Shown here: positions 16,791 through 25,187 of the stretch, piece after piece
Layout: every line of letters starts with the position of its first letter
Position numbering within the stretch: position 1 is the first letter of the stretch
Source: DASZUK01 sp035547695
GTDB lineage: Bacteria; Actinomycetota; Acidimicrobiia; Acidimicrobiales; RAAP-2
Assembly (NCBI GenBank): GCA_035547695.1
Contig: DASZUK010000039.1
Span: 124,001-188,000 of the forward strand
Direction of reading: 5' to 3'
DNA: 64,000 nt
Program-made: the position numbers and the translations under genes
The notes under the pieces: generated by a model
What the model saw: only the letters and a program-made list of their open reading frames with translations
The model's database searches: none
What the model was told of the DNA's origin: nothing

Positions 16791-17941
16791 GGACGCTGGC
16801 CATCGCCAAGGCGTCCATCCGGCGCCTGCTGCGGGACCGGACCGCCCTGTTCTTCGTCATCGTGCTGCCCATCGTGGTCATCCTGGTCGTCGGGGCCGTC
16901 GCCCGTGGGTTCGGCACATTCAGGGTCGGGGTGGTGGCGACCGGGTCCACAGCGGCCGAGCGGCAACTGGTCCACCAACTGGGGCAGACCTCGGGGCTCG
17001 ACGTGGTCCGCTACACCTCCGTCGCCGCACTCGACCGGGCGGTCGCCCGCGGCGAGGTCAACGCCGGGTTGGTCGTCCCGGCGGGGCTGTACGCCGACGA
17101 GGTGGCCGGCCGGAGCGCCCGGGTCCAGGTCGTGGCCGAGGAGGCCAACACCACCCAGCAGGCGGCGGCCACCCGGCTGGCCGCGGTCGTCGCCTCCTAC
17201 GGCGGCCGGGTGCAGGCGGCGCAGTTCGCCACCCGGTTCGGGGCGCCGTTCGGGCCGGCGCTGGCGAAGGCGACGGCACTGTCGCCGGAGGTGCCCCGGG
17301 TGCAGGTGGCCACCCGGACGGTGTCGGCCGCCCAGCGCACCCTGCCGGCCGGCTACGAGTACAGCGCCCCGACCGAGCTGGTGCTCTTCGTGTTCCTCAG
17401 CGCGGTCGCCGGCGCGGCGACGGTGGTGGAGACCCGTCGCCTGGGCATCTTCGAGCGGATGGCCGCGGCGCCGGTGCGGCCCGGCACCATCATCGTCGGG
17501 GAGTCGTCCACGTTCGCGGCGGTGGCCCTGTGCCAGTCGGTCCTCATCGTCGGCATCGGGGCCCTGGTGTTCGGCGTCTCCTGGGGGGACCCGCTGGCCG
17601 CCGCCGCCCTGCTGCTGGTGTGGTGCCTCGTGGGCGCCGGCGCCGGCATGCTGGCCAGCACGATGTTCCGGACCCCCGAACAGGCCAGCGCCATCGGCCC
17701 GGTGGTCGGCATCGTGCTCGCCATGCTGGGCGGCTGCATGTGGCCGCTGTCGATCGTCTCGCCGGTCATGCGGTCCATCGGCCACGTCACCCCGCAGGCG
17801 TGGGCCGTGGACGCCTGGACGGACCTGCTGTCGGACCACGGCACCGTCCTCACCATCGGTCGCGACCTGGGCATCCTGGCGCTGTTCGCCGTGGGGTTCT
17901 TCGTGGTGGCCACCGTCCGGCACCGGCGGATGCTCGCGTGA
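16787..17941 (+). CDS. ABC-2 type permease, second subunit
   Basis: 384 residues, starting in a GTGA overlap with the first permease and homologous to it in layout: helix 1 at about 20-40 (ALFFVIVLPIVVILVVGAVA), an extracytoplasmic domain with GEVNAGLVVPAGLYA, and five to six C-terminal helices ending IGRDLGILALFAVGFFVVATV. The gene pair probably arose by duplication. Confidence 0.88.
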   Translation: MRTLAIAKASIRRLLRDRTALFFVIVLPIVVILVVGAVARGFGTFRVGVVATGSTAAERQLVHQLGQTSGLDVVRYTSVAALDRAVARGEVNAGLVVPAGLYADEVAGRSARVQVVAEEANTTQQAAATRLAAVVASYGGRVQAAQFATRFGAPFGPALAKATALSPEVPRVQVATRTVSAAQRTLPAGYEYSAPTELVLFVFLSAVAGAATVVETRRLGIFERMAAAPVRPGTIIVGESSTFAAVALCQSVLIVGIGALVFGVSWGDPLAAAALLLVWCLVGAGAGMLASTMFRTPEQASAIGPVVGIVLAMLGGCMWPLSIVSPVMRSIGHVTPQAWAVDAWTDLLSDHGTVLTIGRDLGILALFAVGFFVVATVRHRRMLA

Positions 17942-17966
17942 CGGCGGCCACGGAGGTGCGACCCTG

Positions 17967-18770
17967 ATGCGACGGCCCCGGCCGGCCCCGATCGTGGCGG
18001 GCGCCGTCGTGGCGGGTGCCGCCGCGGTCTGCTACGAGCGGGTGGTCCGGCCCTGGCAACAGAGGTGGGGGGCGACCGGGCCCGAGCGGGCGGCGGTGCT
18101 CCCCGGCGACGAGGAGGTGGCCGAGCCGGCCGTCCAGGTGACCCGCGCGACGACGATCGACACCGAGCCGAAAGCGGTGTGGCCCTGGATCGTCCAGATC
18201 GGCGCCGACCGGGGCGGGTTCTACAGCTACGACTGGCTGGAGAACCTGTTCGGCCTCGGCGTGCACAGCGCGACCGGGATCGTGCCGGAGTGGCAACGGC
18301 TGCAGGTCGGTGACCTGGTCCGGGCCAACCGGGCCGGCAGCGGCGGGTGGTACGTGGTGGCGCTGCGGCCCACCGAGGTGCTGGCGCTCAAGCTGGCCGA
18401 CACGAAGCAGGGCCTCCCCGCCCGCCGGGACCGGGGCGTCGGGTGGGAGTTCCTGTGGACGTTCGCCGTCCACCGGGAGGGTCCCGGACGGACGCGGCTC
18501 GTCGTCCGAGAGCGCGTCGCCTTCGGCCGGCGGGCCAGCCGGTGGGTCATGGCGCCGTTGGGCCTGGTCAGCTTCGTGATGACCCGCAAGATGCTCCTCG
18601 GCATCAAAGAACGCGCCGAACGGTCCGAGGGGTCAGGGCGGTCCGAGCAGTCAGGGCGGTCCGAGCGGCCAGGGCGGTCCGAGCAGTCAGGGCGGTCGGG
18701 GGAGGGCTCCCGCCCGCCGTCGCCGGGGCCGCCGAACGGCGGTCACGATGCCGAGCGGCGGCCACGATGA
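17967..18770 (+). CDS. SRPBCC-fold protein with one N-terminal membrane helix
   Basis: 267 residues. A hydrophobic N-terminus (PIVAGAVVAGAAAVCYERVV) precedes an SRPBCC/polyketide-cyclase-like domain with TIDTEPKAVWPWIVQIGADRGGFYSYDWLENL. The C-terminal 40 residues are a degenerate SGRSEQ/RSERPG repeat encoded by a short DNA repeat (about 18627-18700). It follows the permeases by 25 bases and is probably cotranscribed. Ligand and role are unknown. Confidence 0.7.
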   Translation: MRRPRPAPIVAGAVVAGAAAVCYERVVRPWQQRWGATGPERAAVLPGDEEVAEPAVQVTRATTIDTEPKAVWPWIVQIGADRGGFYSYDWLENLFGLGVHSATGIVPEWQRLQVGDLVRANRAGSGGWYVVALRPTEVLALKLADTKQGLPARRDRGVGWEFLWTFAVHREGPGRTRLVVRERVAFGRRASRWVMAPLGLVSFVMTRKMLLGIKERAERSEGSGRSEQSGRSERPGRSEQSGRSGEGSRPPSPGPPNGGHDAERRPR

Positions 18771-18820
18771 GGAGCGGCGAATGTGACCGAGGGCCCTGGT
18801 GGCTTCCGGCCCGCCGCCCC

Positions 18821-18826
18821 TAGCAT
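18821..18826 (+). promoter_or_regulatory. -10 box of a leaderless promoter for ftsH
   Basis: TAGCAT ends seven bases before the GTG at 18833, so transcription would begin at or next to the start codon. No ribosome-binding site precedes the start. The same geometry recurs at 31863 and 47031 in this window. Confidence 0.55.
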
Positions 18827-18832
18827 GACAGT

Positions 18833-20899
18833 GTGGCAGCGAGGCCTCCGACCAACGACGCCCCCGATCGGCCAGACCGGCCGGACCGGCCGCCGCGTTC
18901 GCTGGCCACCCGCATCGGCCTGGCGGTCATGTGGACCGTCATGATCGGCGGCTTCGTCGCCCTGGTCGTCGTCGGCGCGCACGGGTCGTCGACCCCCGCG
19001 CCGTCCACCATCTCCTACTCGAAGTTCCTGGCCGACGTCTCCGCCGGCTCGGTCAAGAGCGTGGACATCGCCCAGAGCTCGGGCGTCATCGACGGCGAGC
19101 TCGAGAACGGCAAGACGTTCACCGCGCAGGGCCCCCCCGGCGGGATGCCCAGCGGCGACATCGCGCTCTTGGACAGGCACCACGTGGCCCGCGACTACAG
19201 CCCGCCGACCAGCGACCTCTGGCCGACCATCCTGACCCTCCTGGTGCCCATCGGCCTGATCGCCCTGTTCTGGGTGTGGTCGTCGAGGCGGATGCGGGGC
19301 CAGATGGGGGCCATCGGGGCGCTCGACAACTGGTCGAAGAGCAAGGCCAAGGTGCACGTGACCGAGGCGTCCTCCACCACCTTCGCCGACATCGCCGGCT
19401 ACGACTCGGTCAAGCAGGAGATCCACGAACTGGTGGAGTTCCTGACCGATCCCGGCCGGTTCCGGGACATGGGCGCACGGGTGCCCAAGGGGGTGCTGCT
19501 CGTCGGGCCACCGGGTACCGGCAAGACCCTGTTCGCCCGGGCGCTGGCCGGGGAGGCCGGGGTGCCGTTCATCACCATCACCGGGTCGGAGTTCATGGAG
19601 ATGTTCGTCGGCGTGGGGGCGGCTCGGGTCCGGGACCTGTTCGAGACGGCCCGGCGGCAGAAGCCGTCGATCATCTTCATCGACGAGATCGACGCCATCG
19701 GCCGGAAGCGGGGCACCGGCCTGGGGGGCGGGCACGACGAGCGCGAGCAGACCCTGAACCAGATCCTGTCGGAGATGGACGGCTTCGACAAGGAGGAGAG
19801 CATCATCGTCATGGCCGCCACCAACCGGCCCGACGTCCTGGACCCGGCCCTGCTGCGGGCCGGCCGGTTCGACCGGCAGATCGTGGTCCCCCTGCCGACC
19901 CTCGAGGAGCGGCGGGCCATCCTGGAGGTCCACGCCCGCGGCAAGCGCACCGCGGCCGACGTCGATCTCGACACGTTGGCCCGGGGCACCCCCGGCATGA
20001 GCGGGGCCGACCTCGAGAACCTGATGAACGAGGCCGCGCTGATCGCCGTGCGGCGGGCCAGCGCGGAGATCACCCAGGCCGACATCGAGGCGGCCCGGGA
20101 GCGGGTCCTGCTCGGCTTGCGACGGACGTCGCTGGCCCTCAGCCCGGAGGAGAAGAAGATCGTGGCCTACCACGAGGCCGGCCACACCCTCCTGGCCGAG
20201 CTCCTCCCGCATGCCGACCCGGTCCACAAGGTGTCGATCCTGCCCACCGGCATGGCGCTGGGCGTCACCCAGCAGTTGCCGGACGAGGAGCGGCAGTTGC
20301 AGCAGCGTCCCCACCTCGACGACGCCCTGGCCGTCCGCCTGGGCGGCCGGGCCTCGGAGGAGCTGGTGTTCGGCGTCGCCTCCACCGGCGCCGCGGACGA
20401 CCTGACCTCGGCCACCGAGCTGGCGGGCCGGATGGTCCGCGAATGGGGCATGTCCGACGCCATCGGCGAGATGGCCTTCGGGCCCCGCGGGCCGGTGTTC
20501 CTCGGTGAGGAGCTGGTGCACTCCCGGGAGTACTCGGACGAGACGGCCCGGGCGATCGACGAGGAGATCACCCGCATGCTCGACGCCCAGGCCGCCCGGG
20601 CGCGCCAGGTGCTGAGCGAGCACCGTGCGGCCCTGGACGCAGTGGCCACCGCCCTGGAGGAGCGGGAGAGCCTGGACGGTGCCGAAGTCGAGCAGTTGAT
20701 CGTCGATGCCGAGCACCCGGTCGCCCGGCTGCCCGGGCCGGGGCCGGGGCCGGAGACCGCGGCGAAGGCCGGGGTCGAGGTCGGGGCCGAAGCCGAGGCC
20801 GGGGCCGGGGCCGAAGCCAAGGCCGGGGTCGAGGTCGGGGTCGAGCCCGCCGCCCCGGCGGCCCGTCCCGGTGGAGCGTCGGCCGGCCACGGTCCGTGA
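18833..20899 (+). CDS. ftsH: ATP-dependent zinc metalloprotease FtsH
   Basis: 688 residues. Two membrane helices (about 22-45 and 128-146) flank a periplasmic domain. The AAA+ module has Walker A GPPGTGKT (from residue 225), Walker B IIFIDEIDAIGRKRG and second region of homology ATNRPDVLDPALLRAGRFDRQ. Protease zinc ligands are H447, E448 and H451 in HEAGH. It degrades unassembled membrane proteins and short-lived regulators. The C-terminal tail is a Gly/Ala/Glu repeat (AGVEVGAEAEAGAGAEAKAG) not usual in the family. The next gene overlaps its stop. Many actinobacteria have a second FtsH by the folate genes; this context suggests a stress-type copy. Confidence 0.95.
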   Translation: MAARPPTNDAPDRPDRPDRPPRSLATRIGLAVMWTVMIGGFVALVVVGAHGSSTPAPSTISYSKFLADVSAGSVKSVDIAQSSGVIDGELENGKTFTAQGPPGGMPSGDIALLDRHHVARDYSPPTSDLWPTILTLLVPIGLIALFWVWSSRRMRGQMGAIGALDNWSKSKAKVHVTEASSTTFADIAGYDSVKQEIHELVEFLTDPGRFRDMGARVPKGVLLVGPPGTGKTLFARALAGEAGVPFITITGSEFMEMFVGVGAARVRDLFETARRQKPSIIFIDEIDAIGRKRGTGLGGGHDEREQTLNQILSEMDGFDKEESIIVMAATNRPDVLDPALLRAGRFDRQIVVPLPTLEERRAILEVHARGKRTAADVDLDTLARGTPGMSGADLENLMNEAALIAVRRASAEITQADIEAARERVLLGLRRTSLALSPEEKKIVAYHEAGHTLLAELLPHADPVHKVSILPTGMALGVTQQLPDEERQLQQRPHLDDALAVRLGGRASEELVFGVASTGAADDLTSATELAGRMVREWGMSDAIGEMAFGPRGPVFLGEELVHSREYSDETARAIDEEITRMLDAQAARARQVLSEHRAALDAVATALEERESLDGAEVEQLIVDAEHPVARLPGPGPGPETAAKAGVEVGAEAEAGAGAEAKAGVEVGVEPAAPAARPGGASAGHGP

Positions 20900-22038
20900 C
20901 CGACGGCCCAACCCGGGGTTCCCCCACCCGGTCGGGCCCGGCCGCCCCGACCGTGGCCACCAACAGGCGCCGCCTGCGCTCCTCACACCACCGCCACCGC
21001 CGTTGGGCGCTCCCCCTGGGCCGGATCGCCGGTATCCGCATCTCGGTCCACGTCACCTTCTTCTTCCTGGTGGCCCTCGTCGCCCTGGTCGAGGCGGAGC
21101 CGGGCGGCCTGGGTGTCGGCGGCGGCCTGGTGTGGCTGGCCATCCTGTTCGCCTGCGTGCTCGCCCACGAGCTGGCCCACAGCCTGGTCGCCATCGCCAA
21201 GGGGGCCACCGTCCGGTCGATCGTCCTGCTGCCCATCGGCGGGGTCTCCGAGATCGAGCACCTTCCCGAACGCTGGTCGGACGAGCTGGCCGTCGCCGTG
21301 GTGGGGCCGCTGACCAACGTCGTCCTGGCCGTCCTGGCCGGGGCCGCCGCCGTCGGGCTGGGCCAGCATCTCCTGCCGGTCGAGCTCTGGTCCGGCGCCC
21401 TGTTGCCCCGCCTGGCCTGGACCAACCTGCTGCTCGGCGCCTTCAACCTGCTGCCGGCCTACCCCCTGGACGGGGGCCGGGTGCTCGAAGCGGTGCTGGA
21501 GCGGCGGCACGGGTTCCAGTGGGCGACCCACCGGGCCGCCTCCATCGGGCGCTGGCTCGGGGCGGCCATGGCGCTGCTGGGACTGGTGTGGAACCTGTGG
21601 TTCATCGTCATCGGCCTCTTCGTCGTGTTCTCGGCCACCGTCGAGGAGCAGGCGGCGACGGTGCGGGGACGCCTGCGCGGCGTGCCGGTCCGCCAGCTCA
21701 TGCGGGCCCCGGTGCACACCCTTGACGCCGCGGAGCCCCTGGCCGAGGTGGGGCCGTACTGGAAGGCGGTGCCGCAGGTGGTGACCAGCGACGGGCGGTA
21801 CGTCGGCATGGTGGAACCGGTCGACCTCGACGACCGGTCGGACGGCCGTGTCGGTGACGTGACCGACCGGGCCGCCACCGCCCTGGACCCGGCGGCGGAC
21901 ATCGGCCGGTCCGCCCTCGACCAGTTGCTCGGCTCCGGGTACCCGGTGCTGGCCGTCGTGGCCGACGGCAAGGTGGTCGGGGTGCTCGTCCTGGCCGACG
22001 TCGTGGCCTACCTCGACAACCGGACGCCGCGCCGCTGA
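20896..22038 (+). CDS. site-2 protease family (M50) with C-terminal CBS pair
   Basis: 380 residues from GTG 20896 (GTGA overlap with ftsH). Helices contain the zinc motif HELAH (H91, E92, H95) and the third-ligand motif NLLPAYPLDGGR. C-terminal residues about 255-375 form a CBS pair (VRQLMRAPVHTLDAAEPL and YPVLAVVADGKVVGVLVLADV). It cleaves transmembrane substrates inside the membrane; the CBS pair probably senses adenine nucleotides. Coupling to ftsH suggests sequential membrane proteolysis. Confidence 0.92.
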   Translation: MTDGPTRGSPTRSGPAAPTVATNRRRLRSSHHRHRRWALPLGRIAGIRISVHVTFFFLVALVALVEAEPGGLGVGGGLVWLAILFACVLAHELAHSLVAIAKGATVRSIVLLPIGGVSEIEHLPERWSDELAVAVVGPLTNVVLAVLAGAAAVGLGQHLLPVELWSGALLPRLAWTNLLLGAFNLLPAYPLDGGRVLEAVLERRHGFQWATHRAASIGRWLGAAMALLGLVWNLWFIVIGLFVVFSATVEEQAATVRGRLRGVPVRQLMRAPVHTLDAAEPLAEVGPYWKAVPQVVTSDGRYVGMVEPVDLDDRSDGRVGDVTDRAATALDPAADIGRSALDQLLGSGYPVLAVVADGKVVGVLVLADVVAYLDNRTPRR

Positions 22039-22089
22039 GCCGCCGGCGGTGTGGCCCGCCTGGTCCGGGCCGGCGGCCGCCCCGGCCGA

Positions 22090-22764
22090 TCAGGCCACAC
22101 AGTCACGGCAGAGCGAATGCCCGGGATCGGCCAGCAGCTCGCGGCGCTTCAGCAGGAAGCAGCTCGAGCAGACGAACTCGTCCGGTTGGCGGGGGGCGAT
22201 CAGCACCAGGTCGGCTTCCTGGTCGGACAGGCGCGGCAGCTCCGCCCATGTCGCCTCGTCCGCAGCCTCTTCCTCGTCGGCCTCCGCCGGCTGCTCCGGC
22301 CGCCACGTCGCCGTCCGCTGGGCCAGGATCGTGTCCAGCGGGGCCTCCTCCTCTTCGCCGAAGACGTCGTCGTCCTCGGCGGCCTCGTCCGCCCCGAGCG
22401 TCGCCGTGGCCGCTCCGGCGGCTTGCGCGGCTGTCCCGTCGGCCTCTGTGCCTGTCCCTGTTCCTGTAGGTGTACCTGTCGCTGTCGCCAGAGCTGTGCC
22501 TGTGCCTGTGGCCAGGGCTGTGCCTGTGGCCAGGGCTGTGCCTGTGGCTGTGGGCAGGGCTGTCGGCTCGGCCGCCAGTGTCGCCGGTGGCCCGTCGAGG
22601 TCGTCCAGGGCTCCGGGAGGCGGACCCTGGTCGACGGGGGGGTCGGCCTCGCCGAAGACGTCGTCCGGTCGCCGGGGCGGTCGCCGGACCGCTCGGCTGG
22701 CGGGGTGGTCGATGGTGCCGACCGCTCGTCCGGCGGATGATCGGTTGCGTCGTTGGGTTGCCAC
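22090..22764 (-). CDS. DUF4193 family protein with expanded low-complexity N-terminus
   Basis: 224 residues from GTG 22764. The C-terminal about 80 residues are the actinobacterial DUF4193 (DksA-like zinc finger) with FVCSSCFLLKRRELLADPG and CRDCVA, where four cysteines bind zinc, preceded by an acidic region (EEEEAPLDTIL, EADEEEAADE). The family is normally about 100 residues. Here a Thr/Ala/Gly repeat (ALATGTALATGTG, about 73-103) enlarges it. Family members are linked to RbpA/RNA polymerase-type regulation only by resemblance. Confidence 0.85.
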   Translation of the reverse strand: MATQRRNRSSAGRAVGTIDHPASRAVRRPPRRPDDVFGEADPPVDQGPPPGALDDLDGPPATLAAEPTALPTATGTALATGTALATGTGTALATATGTPTGTGTGTEADGTAAQAAGAATATLGADEAAEDDDVFGEEEEAPLDTILAQRTATWRPEQPAEADEEEAADEATWAELPRLSDQEADLVLIAPRQPDEFVCSSCFLLKRRELLADPGHSLCRDCVA

Positions 22765-23085
22765 TGATTGCCTCCGATCGAGTGAGGGGATCGAGTGAGG
22801 AGGTGTCGAGTGAGGGCGAGGAGGTCGAGTGAGGAGGTGGGCTCGGAGGATCGACCGTGGAGGTACGTGATGGTTGCATCCATGATGTGAGCGCGAGGCC
22901 CGGGTGGATAGGGACCTTGGGCCCTACTCGGCCGGTGGCCCGCATGGTGTGATGGTGTTGGTCTACGAGTTGGGAGAGGGAGCCGAAAGGCTGAGAGGCT
23001 GAGCGACCAGCGACCTCCAGAACCTGATCCGGGCAATGCCGGCGAAGGGAGACCATCTCGTGGGCCGACAAGGAGGGGTGTTCCG
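22765..23085. other. divergent intergenic region with TCGAGTGAGG repeats and a DosR-like box
   Basis: This 321-base gap separates divergent genes. Bases 22779-22838 contain five near-copies of (T/G)CGAGTGAGG. Base 22911 onward is a DosR-like site. No gene was found. Confidence 0.6.
22911..22925 (+). promoter_or_regulatory. DosR-like box upstream of the adenosine-specific kinase gene
   Basis: GGGACCTTGGGCCCT matches the GGGAC(C/T)TNNGGCCCT form of DosR/DevR sites. It lies 160 bases before the downstream GTG. Binding is inferred. Confidence 0.45.
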
Positions 23086-23568
23086 GTGGAGCTGAGCGTC
23101 GTACCCATAGAGAAGCCGGACGGCATGAACGCCATCGTCGGCCAGGCGCATTTCGTCAAGGCCATCGACGACCTGCACGAAGCGCTGGCCGCGTCGAGCA
23201 CCACCCTGCGGTTCGGGATCGCGTTCTGCGAGGGATCCGGGCCGTGCCTCATCCGCCGCTCCGGCAACGACGACGTCCTGGTGAACCTGGCGGCGCGCAA
23301 CGCCGAGGCGGTGGGCGCCGGCCACTCGTTCCTCATCCTGCTGCAGACAGGGTTCCCGATGAACGTGCTGAACGCGGTCAAGGGCGTGGCCGAGGTCTGC
23401 ACGGTGTTCTGCGCCAGCGGGAACCCGCTCGAGCTGATCGTCGCCCAGACCGACCTGGGCCGGGCCGTCCTCGGGGTGGTCGACGGGATGCCGCCGGCCG
23501 GCTTCGAGACGGCCGCCGACGTCGACGCCCGCCATGCGCTGCTCCGGGACCTCGGCTACAAGCTCTGA
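23086..23568 (+). CDS. adenosine-specific kinase family protein
   Basis: 160 residues from GTG 23086, with GACAAGGAGGGG as ribosome-binding site. Matches the small adenosine-specific kinase family (PF04008), known mostly from archaea and thermophiles, with KAIDDLHEALAASS, FGIAFCEGSGPCL, LVNLAARNAEAVGAGHSF and VCTVFCASGNPLELIVAQT. The family name rests on limited biochemistry, so nucleotide binding is safer than a firm activity. The DosR-like site upstream suggests control by hypoxia or redox. Confidence 0.85.
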   Translation: MELSVVPIEKPDGMNAIVGQAHFVKAIDDLHEALAASSTTLRFGIAFCEGSGPCLIRRSGNDDVLVNLAARNAEAVGAGHSFLILLQTGFPMNVLNAVKGVAEVCTVFCASGNPLELIVAQTDLGRAVLGVVDGMPPAGFETAADVDARHALLRDLGYKL

Positions 23569-23675
23569 CGGGCGTCGGCGGGCGGATCAGGAGCCGGCCG
23601 GTCCAGGCGCGGGTCCGGCTGCCTCCCCCGTTGCACTGCCGGCCGGGGGACGTGCGGTTGCTGGGCAACCGCACC

Positions 23676-23690
23676 GGGACCTTCGGCCCT
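23676..23690 (+). promoter_or_regulatory. DosR-like box upstream of the DUF1918-CBS pair
   Basis: GGGACCTTCGGCCCT differs at one position from the box at 22911. It lies 70 bases before the DUF1918 start, a normal place for an activator site. Confidence 0.5.
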
Positions 23691-23759
23691 AGCCGGAACT
23701 GCGACATTCCGCGATGGTGGGTCTCGAGGTTGGCGAGGTCGGCCGCGAGAGGAGGACGG

Positions 23760-23960
23760 ATGGAAGCGAAAGTGGGCGACCGGATCGTGATCCGGGGCCA
23801 CCGGATCGGGGAACCGGACCGCGACTGCGAGGTCCTCGAGGTCCACGGCGCCGACGGGGGACCCCCCTACGTGGTGCGGTGGGGTGACGACGGGCACGAG
23901 ACCCTGTTCTTCCCGGGCAGCGACGCCGCGGTGGCTCCCTACGAGTCGGCCCGGGGGTAG
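23760..23960 (+). CDS. DUF1918 domain protein
   Basis: 66 residues: VGDRIVIRGHRIGEPDRDCEV and PPYVVRWGDDGHETLFFPG are the SH3-like DUF1918 pattern. It is a small actinobacterial protein, often in stress or DosR-type regulons. GAGAGGAGGACGG gives a strong ribosome-binding site. It is two bases from the next gene. Confidence 0.88.
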   Translation: MEAKVGDRIVIRGHRIGEPDRDCEVLEVHGADGGPPYVVRWGDDGHETLFFPGSDAAVAPYESARG

Positions 23961-23962
23961 CG

Positions 23963-24409
23963 ATGCGCACCATTCAGCTCCTGCACCGTTCCGGGGTCGG
24001 TGTGGGCCCCGAGCGGTCCATCACCGACGTCGCCCAGATCATGGAGCAGTCCGGGATCGGGTCGGTGGCCGTCGTCGACGGGGGAGTGCTCGTCGGGATC
24101 GTCACCGACCGCGACCTGGTCCGGAGGGCGCTGGCCTACGAGCTGCCTCCGGATGCCAGGGTGGACGCGGTCATGTCGTCGCCGGTGGCCACCATCGACG
24201 CCGATGCCGACATCCACGACGCGATGGACCTCGTCCGATCGCACGGGGTGCGCCGGCTGCCGGTGGTCGACGGCGGCCGGTTCGTCGGGATGCTGACCAT
24301 CGACGACCTGCTGGTCGAGCTGGCCGCCGACCTCGTTGACCTCACCCGTCCCATCCACGACGCGCTGGGGCACCCGCATCGGGACGCCAAGGTCCCGGCG
24401 GTCCGCTGA
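23963..24409 (+). CDS. CBS-pair protein
   Basis: 148 residues with two CBS motifs, VAQIMEQSGIGSVAVVDGGVLVGIVTDRDLVRR (about 22-54, quoted in part) and the second around MDLVRSHGVRRLPVVDGG. Stand-alone CBS pairs of this kind (hypoxic response protein 1-like) belong to the DosR regulon in Mycobacterium, which fits the upstream box. Probably an adenine nucleotide sensor. Confidence 0.9.
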   Translation: MRTIQLLHRSGVGVGPERSITDVAQIMEQSGIGSVAVVDGGVLVGIVTDRDLVRRALAYELPPDARVDAVMSSPVATIDADADIHDAMDLVRSHGVRRLPVVDGGRFVGMLTIDDLLVELAADLVDLTRPIHDALGHPHRDAKVPAVR

Positions 24410-24462
24410 CGCGCCGGTCGGCCGGGGAGGGCCAAGAAGGCCGGGGAGGGCCAAGAACAGTG

Positions 24463-24555
24463 ATGAAGGCAGCGGTGGTTGACGAGCTGGGCCGGCTGCT
24501 CGTGGTCGCGGACGCCCCTCTCCCGGTGCCCGGCATGGGCGAGGTGGTCGTTTGA
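24463..24555 (+). pseudogene. N-terminal fragment of an AdhP-type alcohol dehydrogenase
   Basis: A 30-codon frame, MKAAVVDELGRLL... to ...PVPGMGEVVV, matches the first residues of zinc alcohol dehydrogenases (AdhP: MKAAVV..., P-x-PGPGEVLV) and ends at TGA 24553-24555. The remaining about 300 residues are absent. The ferritin-like gene begins immediately after in an overlapping TTGA. AdhP genes are common members of DosR-type clusters. The fragment is either a deletion scar or a retained leader peptide. A 19-base direct repeat (GGCCGGGGAGGGCCAAGAA) precedes it. Confidence 0.65.
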
Positions 24556-25115
24556 CCACGGGGGCAGCCGGGACGCCGACGGCAGCCGGCGGGGCCCGAC
24601 GGTCCGGCGCCGCCCCGGACCCGGCGGTGGCGGCGCCGCACGACGAACCGCGCCAGTTGATCGGGGCGAGCACCTGGGAGGCCGAGCTGTACGCGCTGCT
24701 GACGGCCAGCCAGGACGAGGAGCGAGCCCTGCAGGTCGAGTACCAGGAGGCGGCGGACGCTTCGCAGTCCGACCCGTTCCGGTTCCTGGTCGGCCTCATC
24801 CTCGACGACGAGCGTCGGCATCTGGAGCTCCTGGAGGGCATCGCGGCCGGGCTGCGGAACGACGTCGAACTCACCGAAGACCGGTCGGCGGTTCCCCGCC
24901 TGGACCATTGGGGACCGGACCGGGACTACCTCCGGGAGGCCGCCGACCACCTGGTCGACCGCGAACGGGACACCCTGAGGAAGCTCCGGCGGCTGGCCCA
25001 CAAGCTCGAAGAGCAGGCCGACGTCACCATGTGGAAGCTGCTGGTCGACCTGGTGCGGGCCGACACCGAGCAGCACCTGGCCATCTTGGACTTCGTGCGC
25101 CGACACGCGCGGTAG
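24552..25115 (+). CDS. ferritin-like domain protein
   Basis: 187 residues. A four-helix bundle with ELYALLTASQDEERAL, EYQEAADASQSD, LILDDERRHLELLEGI and VRADTEQHLAILDFV carries paired Glu/His (E-x6-E, ERRH, EQH) as in rubrerythrin/ferritin-like iron proteins. TTG 24552 overlaps the upstream stop, but the conserved part begins only at about residue 35, so a later start (GTG near 24627) is possible. Confidence 0.75.
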   Translation: MTTGAAGTPTAAGGARRSGAAPDPAVAAPHDEPRQLIGASTWEAELYALLTASQDEERALQVEYQEAADASQSDPFRFLVGLILDDERRHLELLEGIAAGLRNDVELTEDRSAVPRLDHWGPDRDYLREAADHLVDRERDTLRKLRRLAHKLEEQADVTMWKLLVDLVRADTEQHLAILDFVRRHAR

Positions 25116-25175
25116 CAGGACCTGGCCGCCCTGGACGCGCCGACCCCGCCAACACTTCAGGTTGATTATAAAGTT

Positions 25176-25187
25176 ATCTTACAAGAT
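25176..25187. promoter_or_regulatory. palindromic MarR-type operator over the start of the MarR gene
   Basis: ATCTTACAAGAT is a near-perfect inverted repeat (5-base arms around AC) and covers the first bases of the ATG at 25186. It lies in an AT-rich patch (GTTGATTATAAAGTTATCTT) that also offers -10 sequences. Autorepression of the gene is the simple reading. Confidence 0.55.
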
